From JBDTSW01 sp963797835 (GTDB lineage: Bacteria > Actinomycetota > Thermoleophilia > Solirubrobacterales > 70-9), in NCBI GenBank assembly GCA_963797835.1, contig CAWCRN010000026.1, forward strand, positions 248,001 to 312,000: DNA of 64,000 bases, written 5' to 3'. Both the position numbers and the translations under genes were made by a program. The notes under the pieces were generated by a model. It was not told where the DNA came from. It did no database searches and worked only from the letters and a program-made list of their open reading frames with translations. Below, in pieces: positions 9,322-17,014 of this stretch. Within the stretch, counting starts at the first letter, position 1, and each line of letters opens with the position of its first letter.

Positions 9322-11040
9322 TCAGGCGCCGGCCCGGACCCGCAGGCGCCGGCGCAGCGCGCCGCCGCGGCGGTCGCGGAGGATCCGCTTCGCCGCGTTG
9401 TGCCCCGCGGCGGCCATCACGCCGCCGCCGGGATGCGTGCCGGCCCCGCACAGGTAGAGGCCGTTCACGGGCGTCGAGTAGTGCGACAGCTCGGGGATGG
9501 GGCGCATGAACGCCATCTGGTCGAGGCCCTGCTCGCCCTGGAAGATCGAGCCTCCCTGGAGGCCGAAGATCCGCTCGATGTCCGGCGGCGCCAGGACCTC
9601 GCGCTCGACGATCGCGTCCGGCACGTTGGGCGCGTAGCGGGCGAGGTGCTCGACGCACGCGTCGCCGTAGCGCTCGCGGTCGCCCTCCGCCCAGTCGGCC
9701 TCGTCGTGCGGGCCGTACTGGGTGAACATCGTCATCACGTAGCGACCGTCGTCGGTGAGGGTGGAATCGATCGACGACGGCAGCTCCGCCTCGACGTAGG
9801 GGTTCGCCGCCGGGCGCCCGGCGAGCGCGTCCTGCCAGGCCGCCTCGAGGTAGTCGACCGAGGGGCAGAGGTTGACGCCGGTGCGGTGCAGCATCTCCTG
9901 CGTCGCCGCGTCCACGCCCTCGTACTTCGGCGGCTCGGCGAGGACCATGTTGATCTTCACCGAGCCCCCGCGGGTGCGGTAGCGGCGCATGTGGTCCGCG
10001 ACCTCGGTGGGGAACTCGTCGCCGCCGACGAGGTCCAGAACGGTCGTCTTGGGGTGGGCGCCCGAGGCGACGATCGGCGCCCGCAGCTCCTCGCCGTCCG
10101 CGAGGGTGACCCCGACGACGCGGCCGTCGCGGACGTCGACGCGAGCCACCTCGGCGCCGGTGCGGATCGTGGCTCCGGCGGACTCGGCCGAGCGGGCGAT
10201 CGCGTTCGAGATCGCACCCATCCCACCGATCACCTGGCCCCAGGCGCCCGGGACGCCATCGAGCTCCCCGAGGGCGTGGTGAAGCAGGTTGTAGGCAGTG
10301 CCCGGCGTGCGCGGGCCGGCCCAGACGCCCACGACGCCGCTTGAGGCGAGCGAGCCCTTTAACGCGTCGGTCTCGAAGTGGTCGTCCAGCAGGTCGCCGA
10401 CCGACATGGTGAAGATGCGGACCAGGTCGTGGACGTCGCGGCGGCCGAGCCCGGAGGCGCGGGCGCCCTCGCGCAGGAGGGACAGGAGGTCGGCGGGGTG
10501 CTTCGAGCCGAGCGCCGGGGGCTCGCGAAGGAGCATGGGGCGCAGGAAGTCGCCGGCCCTCACCAGCAGCTCCTCGAAACCGGCATAGGCCTCCGCGTCC
10601 GCCTTCGAGAAGGGGGCGATCGAGGCCTGGGTGCGGGCGGTCTCGTCGAAGAAGAAGATCGACCCGTCGGGCGTCAGCGCGGCGTAGGCCGGGTCGAGCG
10701 GCACGGCGCGGTAGCCGAAGTCGCGCAGGCGCAGATCCTCGACGATCTTGGGCTGAAGCATCGAGACCACGTAGGAGGCGCGCGAGACGCGGGCGCCGGG
10801 CCAGACCTCTTCGGTCACGCATGCGCCGCCGAGGATGTCGCGGCGCTCGAGCACGCACACGTCGAGGCCGGCGCGGGCCAGGTAGGCGGCGGTGGTCAGG
10901 CCGTTGTGGCCGCCGCCGACGACGATCGCGTCGAAGTCGCGCCGGGGGCGCGGGGCGGCGCCGCTGGTGCCGTGTCCGTTCGCGCTGCGGGTCGTGTGCT
11001 GGGGCGTGGTCGCGTCCAGTGCGGGCGTCGTCTCAGTCAT
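9322..11040 (-). CDS. FAD-dependent oxidoreductase, phytoene-desaturase/PYROXD2-like
   Basis: 572-residue flavoprotein. After a ~30-residue unordered N-terminus it has the dinucleotide motif AIVVGGGHNGLTTAAYLARA and the following acidic stretch VCVLERRDILGGACVTEE, then a long amine-oxidase-fold body. Near the end CGAGTHPGGGVMAAAGHNAA is the C-terminal FAD motif of the CrtI/PYROXD2 group. The ATG at 11040 has GGAGAGAG upstream. No other carotenoid gene is present, so a desaturase role in pigment synthesis is unlikely; oxidation of a catabolic intermediate fits better. Its promoter carries the same operator as the divergent units at 15.8 kb. Confidence 0.8.
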   Translation of the reverse strand: MTETTPALDATTPQHTTRSANGHGTSGAAPRPRRDFDAIVVGGGHNGLTTAAYLARAGLDVCVLERRDILGGACVTEEVWPGARVSRASYVVSMLQPKIVEDLRLRDFGYRAVPLDPAYAALTPDGSIFFFDETARTQASIAPFSKADAEAYAGFEELLVRAGDFLRPMLLREPPALGSKHPADLLSLLREGARASGLGRRDVHDLVRIFTMSVGDLLDDHFETDALKGSLASSGVVGVWAGPRTPGTAYNLLHHALGELDGVPGAWGQVIGGMGAISNAIARSAESAGATIRTGAEVARVDVRDGRVVGVTLADGEELRAPIVASGAHPKTTVLDLVGGDEFPTEVADHMRRYRTRGGSVKINMVLAEPPKYEGVDAATQEMLHRTGVNLCPSVDYLEAAWQDALAGRPAANPYVEAELPSSIDSTLTDDGRYVMTMFTQYGPHDEADWAEGDRERYGDACVEHLARYAPNVPDAIVEREVLAPPDIERIFGLQGGSIFQGEQGLDQMAFMRPIPELSHYSTPVNGLYLCGAGTHPGGGVMAAAGHNAAKRILRDRRGGALRRRLRVRAGA

Positions 11041-11084
11041 GGCTCTCTCCGGGTCGGTGAGGAAGGTAGGCTACCACAAAAGCT

Positions 11085-11103
11085 CAATTGACTACAAAGT
11101 CAA
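11085..11103. promoter_or_regulatory. Palindromic operator, copy 1
   Basis: TTGACT-ACAA-AGTCAA is a perfect 6-4-6 palindrome at 11088-11103, within the 18-mer CAATTGACTACAAAGTCA (11085-11102) that recurs unchanged at 15797-15814. On the minus strand the contained TTGTAG could serve as a -35, 18 nt before TAGCCT, for the flavoprotein gene starting at 11040. A bound repressor would cover that -35. Confidence 0.7.
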
Positions 11104-11122
11104 CAACGCACGGCACAGGCAC

Positions 11123-11167
11123 GGCTGTCCTGGATAGCCCACACGGTGGGTGGGTAGGGCAGGACAG
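11123..11167. repeat. Intergenic inverted-repeat element, copy 1
   Basis: Arms CTGTCCTG (11125-11132) and CAGGACAG (11160-11167) enclose about 27 nt. It starts about 20 nt beyond the stop of the 3-hydroxyacyl-CoA dehydrogenase gene. A related element with the same flank (CACGG then CTGTCCTG) and arms is at 51113-51158, also just after a stop codon. No U-tract follows, so a simple intrinsic terminator is not obvious. Confidence 0.6.
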
Positions 11168-11184
11168 CTCCCTCTGCGGGGGTG

Positions 11185-12042
11185 TCAGTCGTACTCGTAG
11201 AAGCCGCGTCCGGTCTTGCGGCCGTGGTGGCCGGAGACGACGAGGCGCTTCAGCAGCGGCGGCGGCGCGTACTCGGGGCGCTTGAACTCCTCATACAGGG
11301 AGTCGCAGACCGCGTAGAGGACGTCGAGGCCGATGAAGTCGGCCAGCTCGAGCGGGCCCATCGGGTGGCCGCAGCCGAGGCGCATCCCCTCATCGATCGC
11401 CTCGCGGGTCGCGAAACCGTCCTCGTACATCCGAACCCCGGCCATCAGGTACGGGACGAGGAGCATGTTGACGATGAAGCCCGAGCGGTCCTTGGTGCGG
11501 ATCGGGCGCTTGCCGATGCGCTCGGCGAACGCCTCGGCCCGCTCGACCACCTCGGGCGCCGTGTCGATCGCCACCACGACCTCGACCAGCTTCATCACCG
11601 GGACCGGGCTGAAGAAGTGGAGGCCGAGGACGCGCTCGCGGTGATCGCTCCAGGAGGCGAGCTCGGCGATTGGTATCGATGACGTGTTGGACGCGATGAG
11701 CGCGGCGGGATCCAGCAGCCCCGACAGGCGCTCGAACACCTCGCCCTTCACGTGAGCGTCCTCCACGACCGCCTCGATCACGAGCTCGCGGTCCCGGAAG
11801 CGCTCGAGGTCGGTGGTCCACTCGATGCGAGCTCGCAAGGCCTCTCCGTCGGCCTCCTCGAGCTTGCCCGTTTCGATCGCGCGAGCGACCGAGGCCTCCA
11901 GCCGCTCGCGGGAGCGATCCAGCGCCACCTGCTCGGGCTCGTGGAGGAGGACGTCGATCCCGGCGCGGGCCGTGGTCTCGGCGATCCCGGTGCCCATGAA
12001 CCCCGCGCCGACGATGCCCACGCGTTCGACTGCCCCCCTCAT
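11185..12042 (-). CDS. 3-hydroxybutyryl-CoA (3-hydroxyacyl-CoA) dehydrogenase
   Basis: 285-residue NAD-dependent dehydrogenase that oxidises a 3-hydroxyacyl-CoA to the 3-keto form. Rossmann motif VGIVGAGFMGTGIAE at the N-terminus, then the family motifs SNTSSIPIAELA, GLHFFSPVPVMKLVEVV and the C-terminal domain ending GHHGRKTGRGFYEYD. Length and order match PaaH/Hbd-type enzymes. The ATG at 12042 overlaps the stop of the upstream acyl-CoA synthetase (ATGA), so the two are coupled. With acyl-CoA dehydrogenase and synthetase upstream it forms a beta-oxidation-like set, although no enoyl-CoA hydratase or thiolase is in the window. Confidence 0.92.
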   Translation of the reverse strand: MRGAVERVGIVGAGFMGTGIAETTARAGIDVLLHEPEQVALDRSRERLEASVARAIETGKLEEADGEALRARIEWTTDLERFRDRELVIEAVVEDAHVKGEVFERLSGLLDPAALIASNTSSIPIAELASWSDHRERVLGLHFFSPVPVMKLVEVVVAIDTAPEVVERAEAFAERIGKRPIRTKDRSGFIVNMLLVPYLMAGVRMYEDGFATREAIDEGMRLGCGHPMGPLELADFIGLDVLYAVCDSLYEEFKRPEYAPPPLLKRLVVSGHHGRKTGRGFYEYD

Positions 12043-14111
12043 CGAGAGCGGGCCAGGGCGTCGAGGGCGACGGCGCCGTCGGGCCGCGCGACGACCGGGT
12101 TCAGCTCCAGCAGGCCGAGGCCCTCGTCGAGCAGAAGCGTCCCGCAGGCCGCGCCCAGCCGGGCGAGGGCGCCGAGGTCGACCGGTTCCGCGCCACGGGC
12201 GCCTGTGAGAAGTGGGGCGCCGCGCAGCGAGCGGAGCGCGAGCTCGACCCTCTCCGCACTTGCGGGCAGCGGCACGACCGCGACGTCGTCGAGGGTCTCG
12301 GTCCACACGCCCCCCAGGGCGAGCACCAGTGCCGGCACAACGCCGTCGGCCCGGGCGGCGATCAGCAGCTCCACCCCCGCCGGCACCATCCGCTCGACCA
12401 GGAGCTCGGCGCCGTCGGCGGCCGGCAGCTCGCGCAGCCGCGACCAGGCCTCTCGGAGCTCGCCCTCCTCGGCGAGGTCCAGGGCCAGCGCGCCGGCGTC
12501 AGACTTGTGCTGGACACCCGGCCCGGTGAGCTTGAGCGCCACGGGCCAGCCCACCTCCGTGGCGGCGCGGACCGCGTCGCCGGCGTCCCGCGCCACGCGC
12601 CCCGCCGGGACCTCGATACCAGCACCGCGCAGCAGCTCCTTTGCCTCGGCCTCACCCACCCAGCCGTTGCCGGACAGCGGTCGGCCCTTCGCCGTCAGCG
12701 CCGCCGCCGCGATCTCGCGCAGCCGGTCGGGATCTCCCGGGGCGGCCCGGAGCGCCCGGGCGCAGACCAGGGCGGTGCGCAGGCCGGCGACGAACGGGAA
12801 CCCACGCTCGGCCAGCGCCAGCGCGACCCCCTCGTCGTTCAGGTCGGGGAGCGTTGCGGCGAGGATCGCGCTGCATTCGGTGGGCTCGGCGCCGGCGACC
12901 AGCGCGTCGCGCACGGCCGCCCACGACGCCGCCGGCCCGGGCGGCAGGTCGGGGGGCTGGTCGAATAACAGCAGGAGCTGGTCGATCGCAGGGTCCTCGC
13001 CGACGGCGGTCACGATCCGGCTGAGGCGCTCGGGCTCGTCCCAGATCATCGCGGTCCAGTCGAGCGGGTTCGCCACCGTGGCGGTCTCGGGGAGGAGGTC
13101 GTCGAGACGCTCGCGCGTTGAGTCCGCGAACGCCGGCAGGTCGATGCCCAGGAGCTCCGCCTGGTCGGCCGCGATGCCGGAGTCGCCGCCGGAGCAGGTG
13201 AGGACGGCAAGCCCGCCGCGGCGGCGTGGGCGGGCCCGGGGCGCTGCCAGCGAGCGCGCCAGCTCCAGCAGCGTGTGCGGGTCCTCGGCCCAGGCGGCCC
13301 CCGCCTCCTCCACCAGGGCCCGGAAGACCCGCTGGTCGCCGGCGAGCGCGCCGGTGTGGGCGGCGGCCGCCTGCGCCCCCGCCTGCGAGGCGCCCACCTT
13401 CAGCACCGCGATGCCCACCCCGCGTCCGGCGGCGACCGCGAGCGCCTCCGCGAGCCTCACCCCGTCGCCGTCGCCCTCGCAGAAGAGCGCGATCGAGCGC
13501 ACCCCGTCCAACTCTGCCACCGCCTCGAGCCAGTCGCTGGCGTCGCAGACGGCCTGGTTGCCCGTCGAGACGAGGGTGTGCCAGCCGATGCCCCGGCGGG
13601 AGTTGAGCGCGTTGACGGCGAGGTTGCCGCTCTGGGACACCATCGCGACCGGCCCGGGAGCCACGGCGCTGTGGGCATCCCCCCACATGGGCGCCCCCGC
13701 CGCGATCGCCGCGATGCCGTTGCCGTTCGGCCCGCACACGGGGAAGCCGCCGCGCAGCGCGACCTCGCGCAGTTCGCGCTCGAGCCTGCGGCCGGACTCC
13801 ATCTCGCCGAACCCGGCCGAGAGCACGATCGCGCCGCCACAGCCGCGCTCGATCGCGTCGCCGACCACGCCCGGCACTCCCGCGGCCGGGATCGCGAAGA
13901 CCACCGCGTCCACGGGCTCGGGCAGGTCGAGCACCGAGGGGACGCACGGAAGTCCGTGGACCTCGGCGCGCTTCGGGTTGACGCCCCAGACCGCGCCGTC
14001 GAACCCGGCTGCGGCAAGGTTTCGGATGACCCGGTCGCCGTACGAGTCGGGGCGGTCGTTGGCGCCGACGACCGCGATCGACCGGGGCTTGAGCAGAGGC
14101 CTCAGGTCCAC
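12039..14111 (-). CDS. Acyl-CoA synthetase (NDP-forming), fused alpha-beta acetate-CoA ligase type
   Basis: About 690 residues. Order: CoA-binding Rossmann domain (RPLLKPRSIAVVGANDRPDS), succinyl-CoA-ligase-like domains with MVSQSGNLAVNALNSRRGIG and HTGALAGDQRVFRALVEEAG, then a C-terminal ATP-grasp domain (GWPVALKLTGPGVQHKSDAG; ELLVERMVPAGVELLIAARAD). It activates a carboxylate to its CoA ester with ATP (ADP- or AMP-forming cannot be read directly; the family is NDP-forming). I prefer the GTG at 14111, which has GGGAGG about 7 nt upstream, over the GTG at 14129. It is translationally coupled to the dehydrogenase downstream. Confidence 0.88.
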   Translation of the reverse strand: MDLRPLLKPRSIAVVGANDRPDSYGDRVIRNLAAAGFDGAVWGVNPKRAEVHGLPCVPSVLDLPEPVDAVVFAIPAAGVPGVVGDAIERGCGGAIVLSAGFGEMESGRRLERELREVALRGGFPVCGPNGNGIAAIAAGAPMWGDAHSAVAPGPVAMVSQSGNLAVNALNSRRGIGWHTLVSTGNQAVCDASDWLEAVAELDGVRSIALFCEGDGDGVRLAEALAVAAGRGVGIAVLKVGASQAGAQAAAAHTGALAGDQRVFRALVEEAGAAWAEDPHTLLELARSLAAPRARPRRRGGLAVLTCSGGDSGIAADQAELLGIDLPAFADSTRERLDDLLPETATVANPLDWTAMIWDEPERLSRIVTAVGEDPAIDQLLLLFDQPPDLPPGPAASWAAVRDALVAGAEPTECSAILAATLPDLNDEGVALALAERGFPFVAGLRTALVCARALRAAPGDPDRLREIAAAALTAKGRPLSGNGWVGEAEAKELLRGAGIEVPAGRVARDAGDAVRAATEVGWPVALKLTGPGVQHKSDAGALALDLAEEGELREAWSRLRELPAADGAELLVERMVPAGVELLIAARADGVVPALVLALGGVWTETLDDVAVVPLPASAERVELALRSLRGAPLLTGARGAEPVDLGALARLGAACGTLLLDEGLGLLELNPVVARPDGAVALDALARSR

Positions 14112-14129
14112 GCCGCCGCCTCCCAGCAC

Positions 14130-14175
14130 CGAACGTCCCGCGCTTTATCCCAGAGAACGCCTTCCGGGACGTTCG
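14130..14175. other. 11-bp inverted repeat between co-directional genes
   Basis: CGAACGTCCCG (14130-14140) and CGGGACGTTCG (14165-14175) are perfect complementary arms around a 24-nt loop, in the 75-nt spacer between the acyl-CoA dehydrogenase stop and the acyl-CoA synthetase start. It could be an RNA hairpin that sets relative expression in the operon, or an operator. No U-tract is present. Confidence 0.5.
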
Positions 14176-14186
14176 CGACCATTGGG

Positions 14187-15446
14187 CTAGTGGAGGATCG
14201 CCTCGACGCCGCGCCGCTCGAGCCCGCGGGCGACGATCAGCCGCTGGATCTCGGACGTGCCCTCCCAGATGCGGTCGACCCGCACCTCGCGCAGGAGCCG
14301 TTCGGCCACGTTCGAGCGCATGTAGCCACGGCCGCCGAACGCCTGCACGCAGCGGTCGGCGCAGCGCCACGCGGCCTCGCTCACGAACAGCTTCGCCATC
14401 GAGGCCTTGTGGTGCACGATCTTGGGGTCGGCGCCGGCGTCCACCAGGGCGGCGACGTTCATCGCCAGCAGGCGGCCGGCGGCCGCGTCGGCGGCGGAGT
14501 CGGCGAGCGGGAACGAGACGCCCTGGTAGTCGTAGATCCGGTTGCCGCCCTGCTCGCGGCCCGTGGCCCAGGCCACGGTCTCCTCGAGCAGGCGCCACAT
14601 CGCGCCGACGCCGCGTGCGGCGATCGCGAGCCGCTCCTCGGTGAACCACAGCCGCTGCATGTCGTTGCCGGCGCCGATGTCGCCGATCACGGCGTCCTCG
14701 GCAACCTCGACGTCGCGGAACGCGATCGTGGGATGGCCCTCCGGGTAGTTGTGCGTAAAGCCCGGATCGTCGATGTAGTCCACGCCGGGTGCGTCGGAGG
14801 GCACGGCGAACAGCGTCGGGAGCCGGTCGGAGCCGTCGATCACCTCCGCCATCACGATCAGCACCTGGGCGACGTCGCCGGAGGTCACGAACCACTTCTC
14901 GCCGTTGATCCGGTAGCCCCCATCGGTGCGCTCGGCGGTGGTCTCGATCAGCGAGGGGTCGGAGCCGGCCTCGCGCTCGGTCACCGCGTAGGCGTCCTTG
15001 AGGTTCCCTGCGATCGCCGGGCGCAGGTAGCGGTCGCGCTGCTCGGGCGATGCGTGGTCCCAGACGTTGTAGGCGTTGGGGATATGCCAGTAGATGCCGT
15101 TGCTCGAGCGGCCGAACTGCTCCTCGACGAGCGCCCACTCGGTACGGGTCCAGCCCTGCCCGCCGTACTCGGGGGAGTGGAGCCCGCCGTTCAGCCGCGC
15201 CGCGATCGCGGCCTCCTTGATCCGGTCGATCGCCTCCTGCGGCAGGCGGCCATGGAGGCGCTCGGCCTCCTCCTCGAGCGGGACCAGCTCGGTGTCGACG
15301 AAGTCGCGCGCCCGCTGTTGCAGTTCCGCCTGCTCCGCCGTCAATTCCCCATGAGGGGTCTGACCCCCCGCGGGCTCGGTGGGGGTCTGACCCCCGTTGG
15401 TTGCGGCGGGGGTCTGACCCCGTTGCGCGATGGGTGCGTCGGTCAT
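14187..15446 (-). CDS. Acyl-CoA dehydrogenase
   Basis: 419-residue flavoprotein that makes an enoyl-CoA from an acyl-CoA. The body has the family features: YAVTEREAGSDPS (substrate/FAD loop), GYRINGEKWFVTSGDVAQV, AFGGRGYMRSNVAERLLREV and IWEGTSEIQRLIVARGL at the C-terminus. The first 35 residues are not family-like: they are three 9-residue units each carrying GQTP, encoded by the 27-bp repeats described separately. A TTG just after the repeats could be an alternative start, but the ATG at 15446 overlaps the upstream stop (ATGA), which supports the long form. It sits between a small unknown protein and an acyl-CoA synthetase in one operon. Confidence 0.9.
   Translation of the reverse strand: MTDAPIAQRGQTPAATNGGQTPTEPAGGQTPHGELTAEQAELQQRARDFVDTELVPLEEEAERLHGRLPQEAIDRIKEAAIAARLNGGLHSPEYGGQGWTRTEWALVEEQFGRSSNGIYWHIPNAYNVWDHASPEQRDRYLRPAIAGNLKDAYAVTEREAGSDPSLIETTAERTDGGYRINGEKWFVTSGDVAQVLIVMAEVIDGSDRLPTLFAVPSDAPGVDYIDDPGFTHNYPEGHPTIAFRDVEVAEDAVIGDIGAGNDMQRLWFTEERLAIAARGVGAMWRLLEETVAWATGREQGGNRIYDYQGVSFPLADSAADAAAGRLLAMNVAALVDAGADPKIVHHKASMAKLFVSEAAWRCADRCVQAFGGRGYMRSNVAERLLREVRVDRIWEGTSEIQRLIVARGLERRGVEAILH
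15355..15421. repeat. Three 13-bp GGGGTCTGACCCC elements at exact 27-bp spacing
   Basis: GGGGTCTGACCCC occurs at 15355-15367, 15382-15394 and 15409-15421, each 27 bp after the last. Each unit is nearly palindromic (GGGGTC-T-GACCCC). They lie within the start of the acyl-CoA dehydrogenase frame and encode three 9-residue units with GQTP. The spacer parts differ, so only the 13-mer is conserved. Confidence 0.9.
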
Positions 15447-15778
15447 CGGCCTCTGCCTCCCCTGCCGCCGCGGCCCCGGGCGGTGATCCCGAGCGCGAGG
15501 GCGTCGTGGTTTTCAAGGACTTCGAGGGCGGCCTCGCGCGCGGCGAGCGCGTCGGCGTCGCCCGATTCCGCCGCGGCGGCAAGGCTCCGCGCCTCGGCCA
15601 GCCAGCGCTCGTAGGCGCGGCGGCCGCTGCGGGTGATCACCCGCTCGGCGCGTTCGCGCTCGGCGGCGATCGCGGCGGCATCGGCCTCGCCGCCGGCCCG
15701 CAGCGCCGCGAGCGCCGCGGGCAGTTCACCCTCGGGCTCCGGCGTGATCGAAAGCCATTGTCCGCGCTCCGTCTTCAC
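15443..15778 (-). CDS. Small protein of unknown function at the head of the acyl-CoA operon
   Basis: About 111 residues, not recognised. It is rich in Ala, Glu and Arg with long helical stretches (ERERAERVITRSGRRAYERW), and ends in a GRGGRGGRGR tail. No signal peptide or metal motif is seen. I prefer the GTG at 15778 because TATCGT lies exactly 7 nt upstream, as at other leaderless-looking starts here; a TTG at 15799 would overlap the operator. The stop overlaps the acyl-CoA dehydrogenase ATG (ATGA), so both are coupled. It may be an accessory or regulatory partner of the operon; I cannot say more. Confidence 0.6.
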   Translation of the reverse strand: MKTERGQWLSITPEPEGELPAALAALRAGGEADAAAIAAERERAERVITRSGRRAYERWLAEARSLAAAAESGDADALAAREAALEVLENHDALALGITARGRGGRGGRGR

Positions 15779-15796
15779 AGCCGATACGATATCATG

Positions 15797-15814
15797 CAAT
15801 TGACTACAAAGTCA
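15797..15814. promoter_or_regulatory. Palindromic operator, copy 2, between divergent operons
   Basis: The 18-mer CAATTGACTACAAAGTCA is identical to that at 11085-11102. It lies between the minus-strand acyl-CoA operon (start 15778) and the plus-strand Rieske operon (start 15846). On the minus strand it covers the expected -35 for TATCGT. On the plus strand TATCAT at about 15790-15795 is a possible -10, with the operator right after it. A TetR gene in the neighbourhood (18217) is the nearest candidate regulator. Confidence 0.7.
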
Positions 15815-15845
15815 GCCCGCCGTCGGAGAAAGAGAGAACACGGCC

Positions 15846-17014
15846 ATGCCCCAGGCAGTCGCAACCGAAGCCATCCGGGACCCCGAGCCCACCGCCGACG
15901 GCATTCCCGAGGGGCCGATCGGGCCCGCCCTGAGCGCCCGCTACTACACCGATCCACTGGTCCTCCAGCGCGAGCTGAACACGATCTTCCAGCGCACCTG
16001 GCAGTACGCCGGGCATGTGGGCGACCTTCCCGAGGCCGGCAGCTACCTGACCGCCTACGCGGGCGACCAGCCCGTCCTCGTCCTGCACGGTGACGACGGC
16101 GAGATCCGAGCCTTTCGCAACGTGTGCCGCCATCGCGGCTCAGAGCTTCTCACGGGGCACGGGCGCTCAAAGAAGGCGATCCGCTGCCGCTACCACGGCT
16201 GGACCTACGACGCCACCGACGGGCGCCTTCTCGGAGTCCCCGAGCACCGCAGCTTCGCCGACCTCGACAAGCCGAGCCTCGGGCTGATGCCCGCCCGCGT
16301 CGAGACGCTCGCCGGACTCCTGTTCGTGAATCTGGACCCCGACGCGCCCTCGCTGGCCGAGGCGACCGGCGACCTCGGCGCTCGCCTCGAGCGTTACGGC
16401 CTGGCGGACCTGGTGCGCATCAAGGGCTTCGGCGAGACGCGCCAGCCGGCCAACTGGAAGATCGTCGCCGAGAACTATCTCGAGGGCTACCACGTCCCGA
16501 TCGCCCACCCCGGGCTGATGCGCCTGCTCGACTACAAGCGCTACCGGGCCGAGGTCCACGAAGGCTGGTCCTGGTTCGAGGCGCCGATGCGCGACGACGC
16601 CCTCGGCCAACCGCGGCGAGCGCCTCTACCAGCGCCTCGTCCGCCCGATGCCGGGCCTGGCCGGACGAGGACCGCCGCGTCTGGCGCTATGCATTCGTGT
16701 ATCCCAACACCACGATCGACCTCCATCCCGACCAGGTGAACGTCTGGCAGATGCTCCCCTCCGGCGTCGATGAGACGCGGGACGTCTGGGGCGTGTTCGG
16801 CCCGCACCGCGGCTCGCCGCTCGGCCGGCTCGCACAGAGGCTCAACCAGCGCTTCAACACGCTCGTCCTCGACGAGGACATCGACCTGGTCGCGGCGGTG
16901 CAGCGCGGCGTGCGCACGCGCGGCTACGAGCCCGGGCCGCTGGCGCCGAAGGAGAAGGCCGTGGGCTGGTTCGCGGGGCGGATCCGGGCCGAGCTGGGAG
17001 AGCTGCCGCAGTGA
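15846..17014 (+). CDS. Rieske non-heme iron oxygenase, alpha subunit (first of two)
   Basis: About 388 residues after removing an extra c near 16610 (ALG then NRGERLYQRLVRP) and an extra g near 16660. Rieske ligands: CRH in NVCRHRGSELLTGHG and CRYH in AIRCRYHGWTYD. The catalytic iron site is in NWKIVAENYLEGYHVPIAHP (two His). The pattern is closest to the choline monooxygenase/betaine-demethylase branch rather than classic aromatic dioxygenases. The ATG is preceded by GGAGAAAGAGAG. The stop overlaps the next gene's GTG (GTGA). No ferredoxin or reductase gene is nearby, so electrons must come from elsewhere. Confidence 0.88.

Noticed and set aside
9322..11040. Phytoene desaturase for carotenoid synthesis
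   Set aside because: No phytoene synthase or other carotenoid gene is near, and the C-terminal pattern fits PYROXD2-type proteins as well.
12652..15582. A 976-codon minus-strand open frame overlapping the acyl-CoA synthetase and dehydrogenase genes
   Set aside because: It is an arginine/glycine-rich shadow of two well-conserved genes in another frame on the same strand; GC-rich DNA produces such frames.
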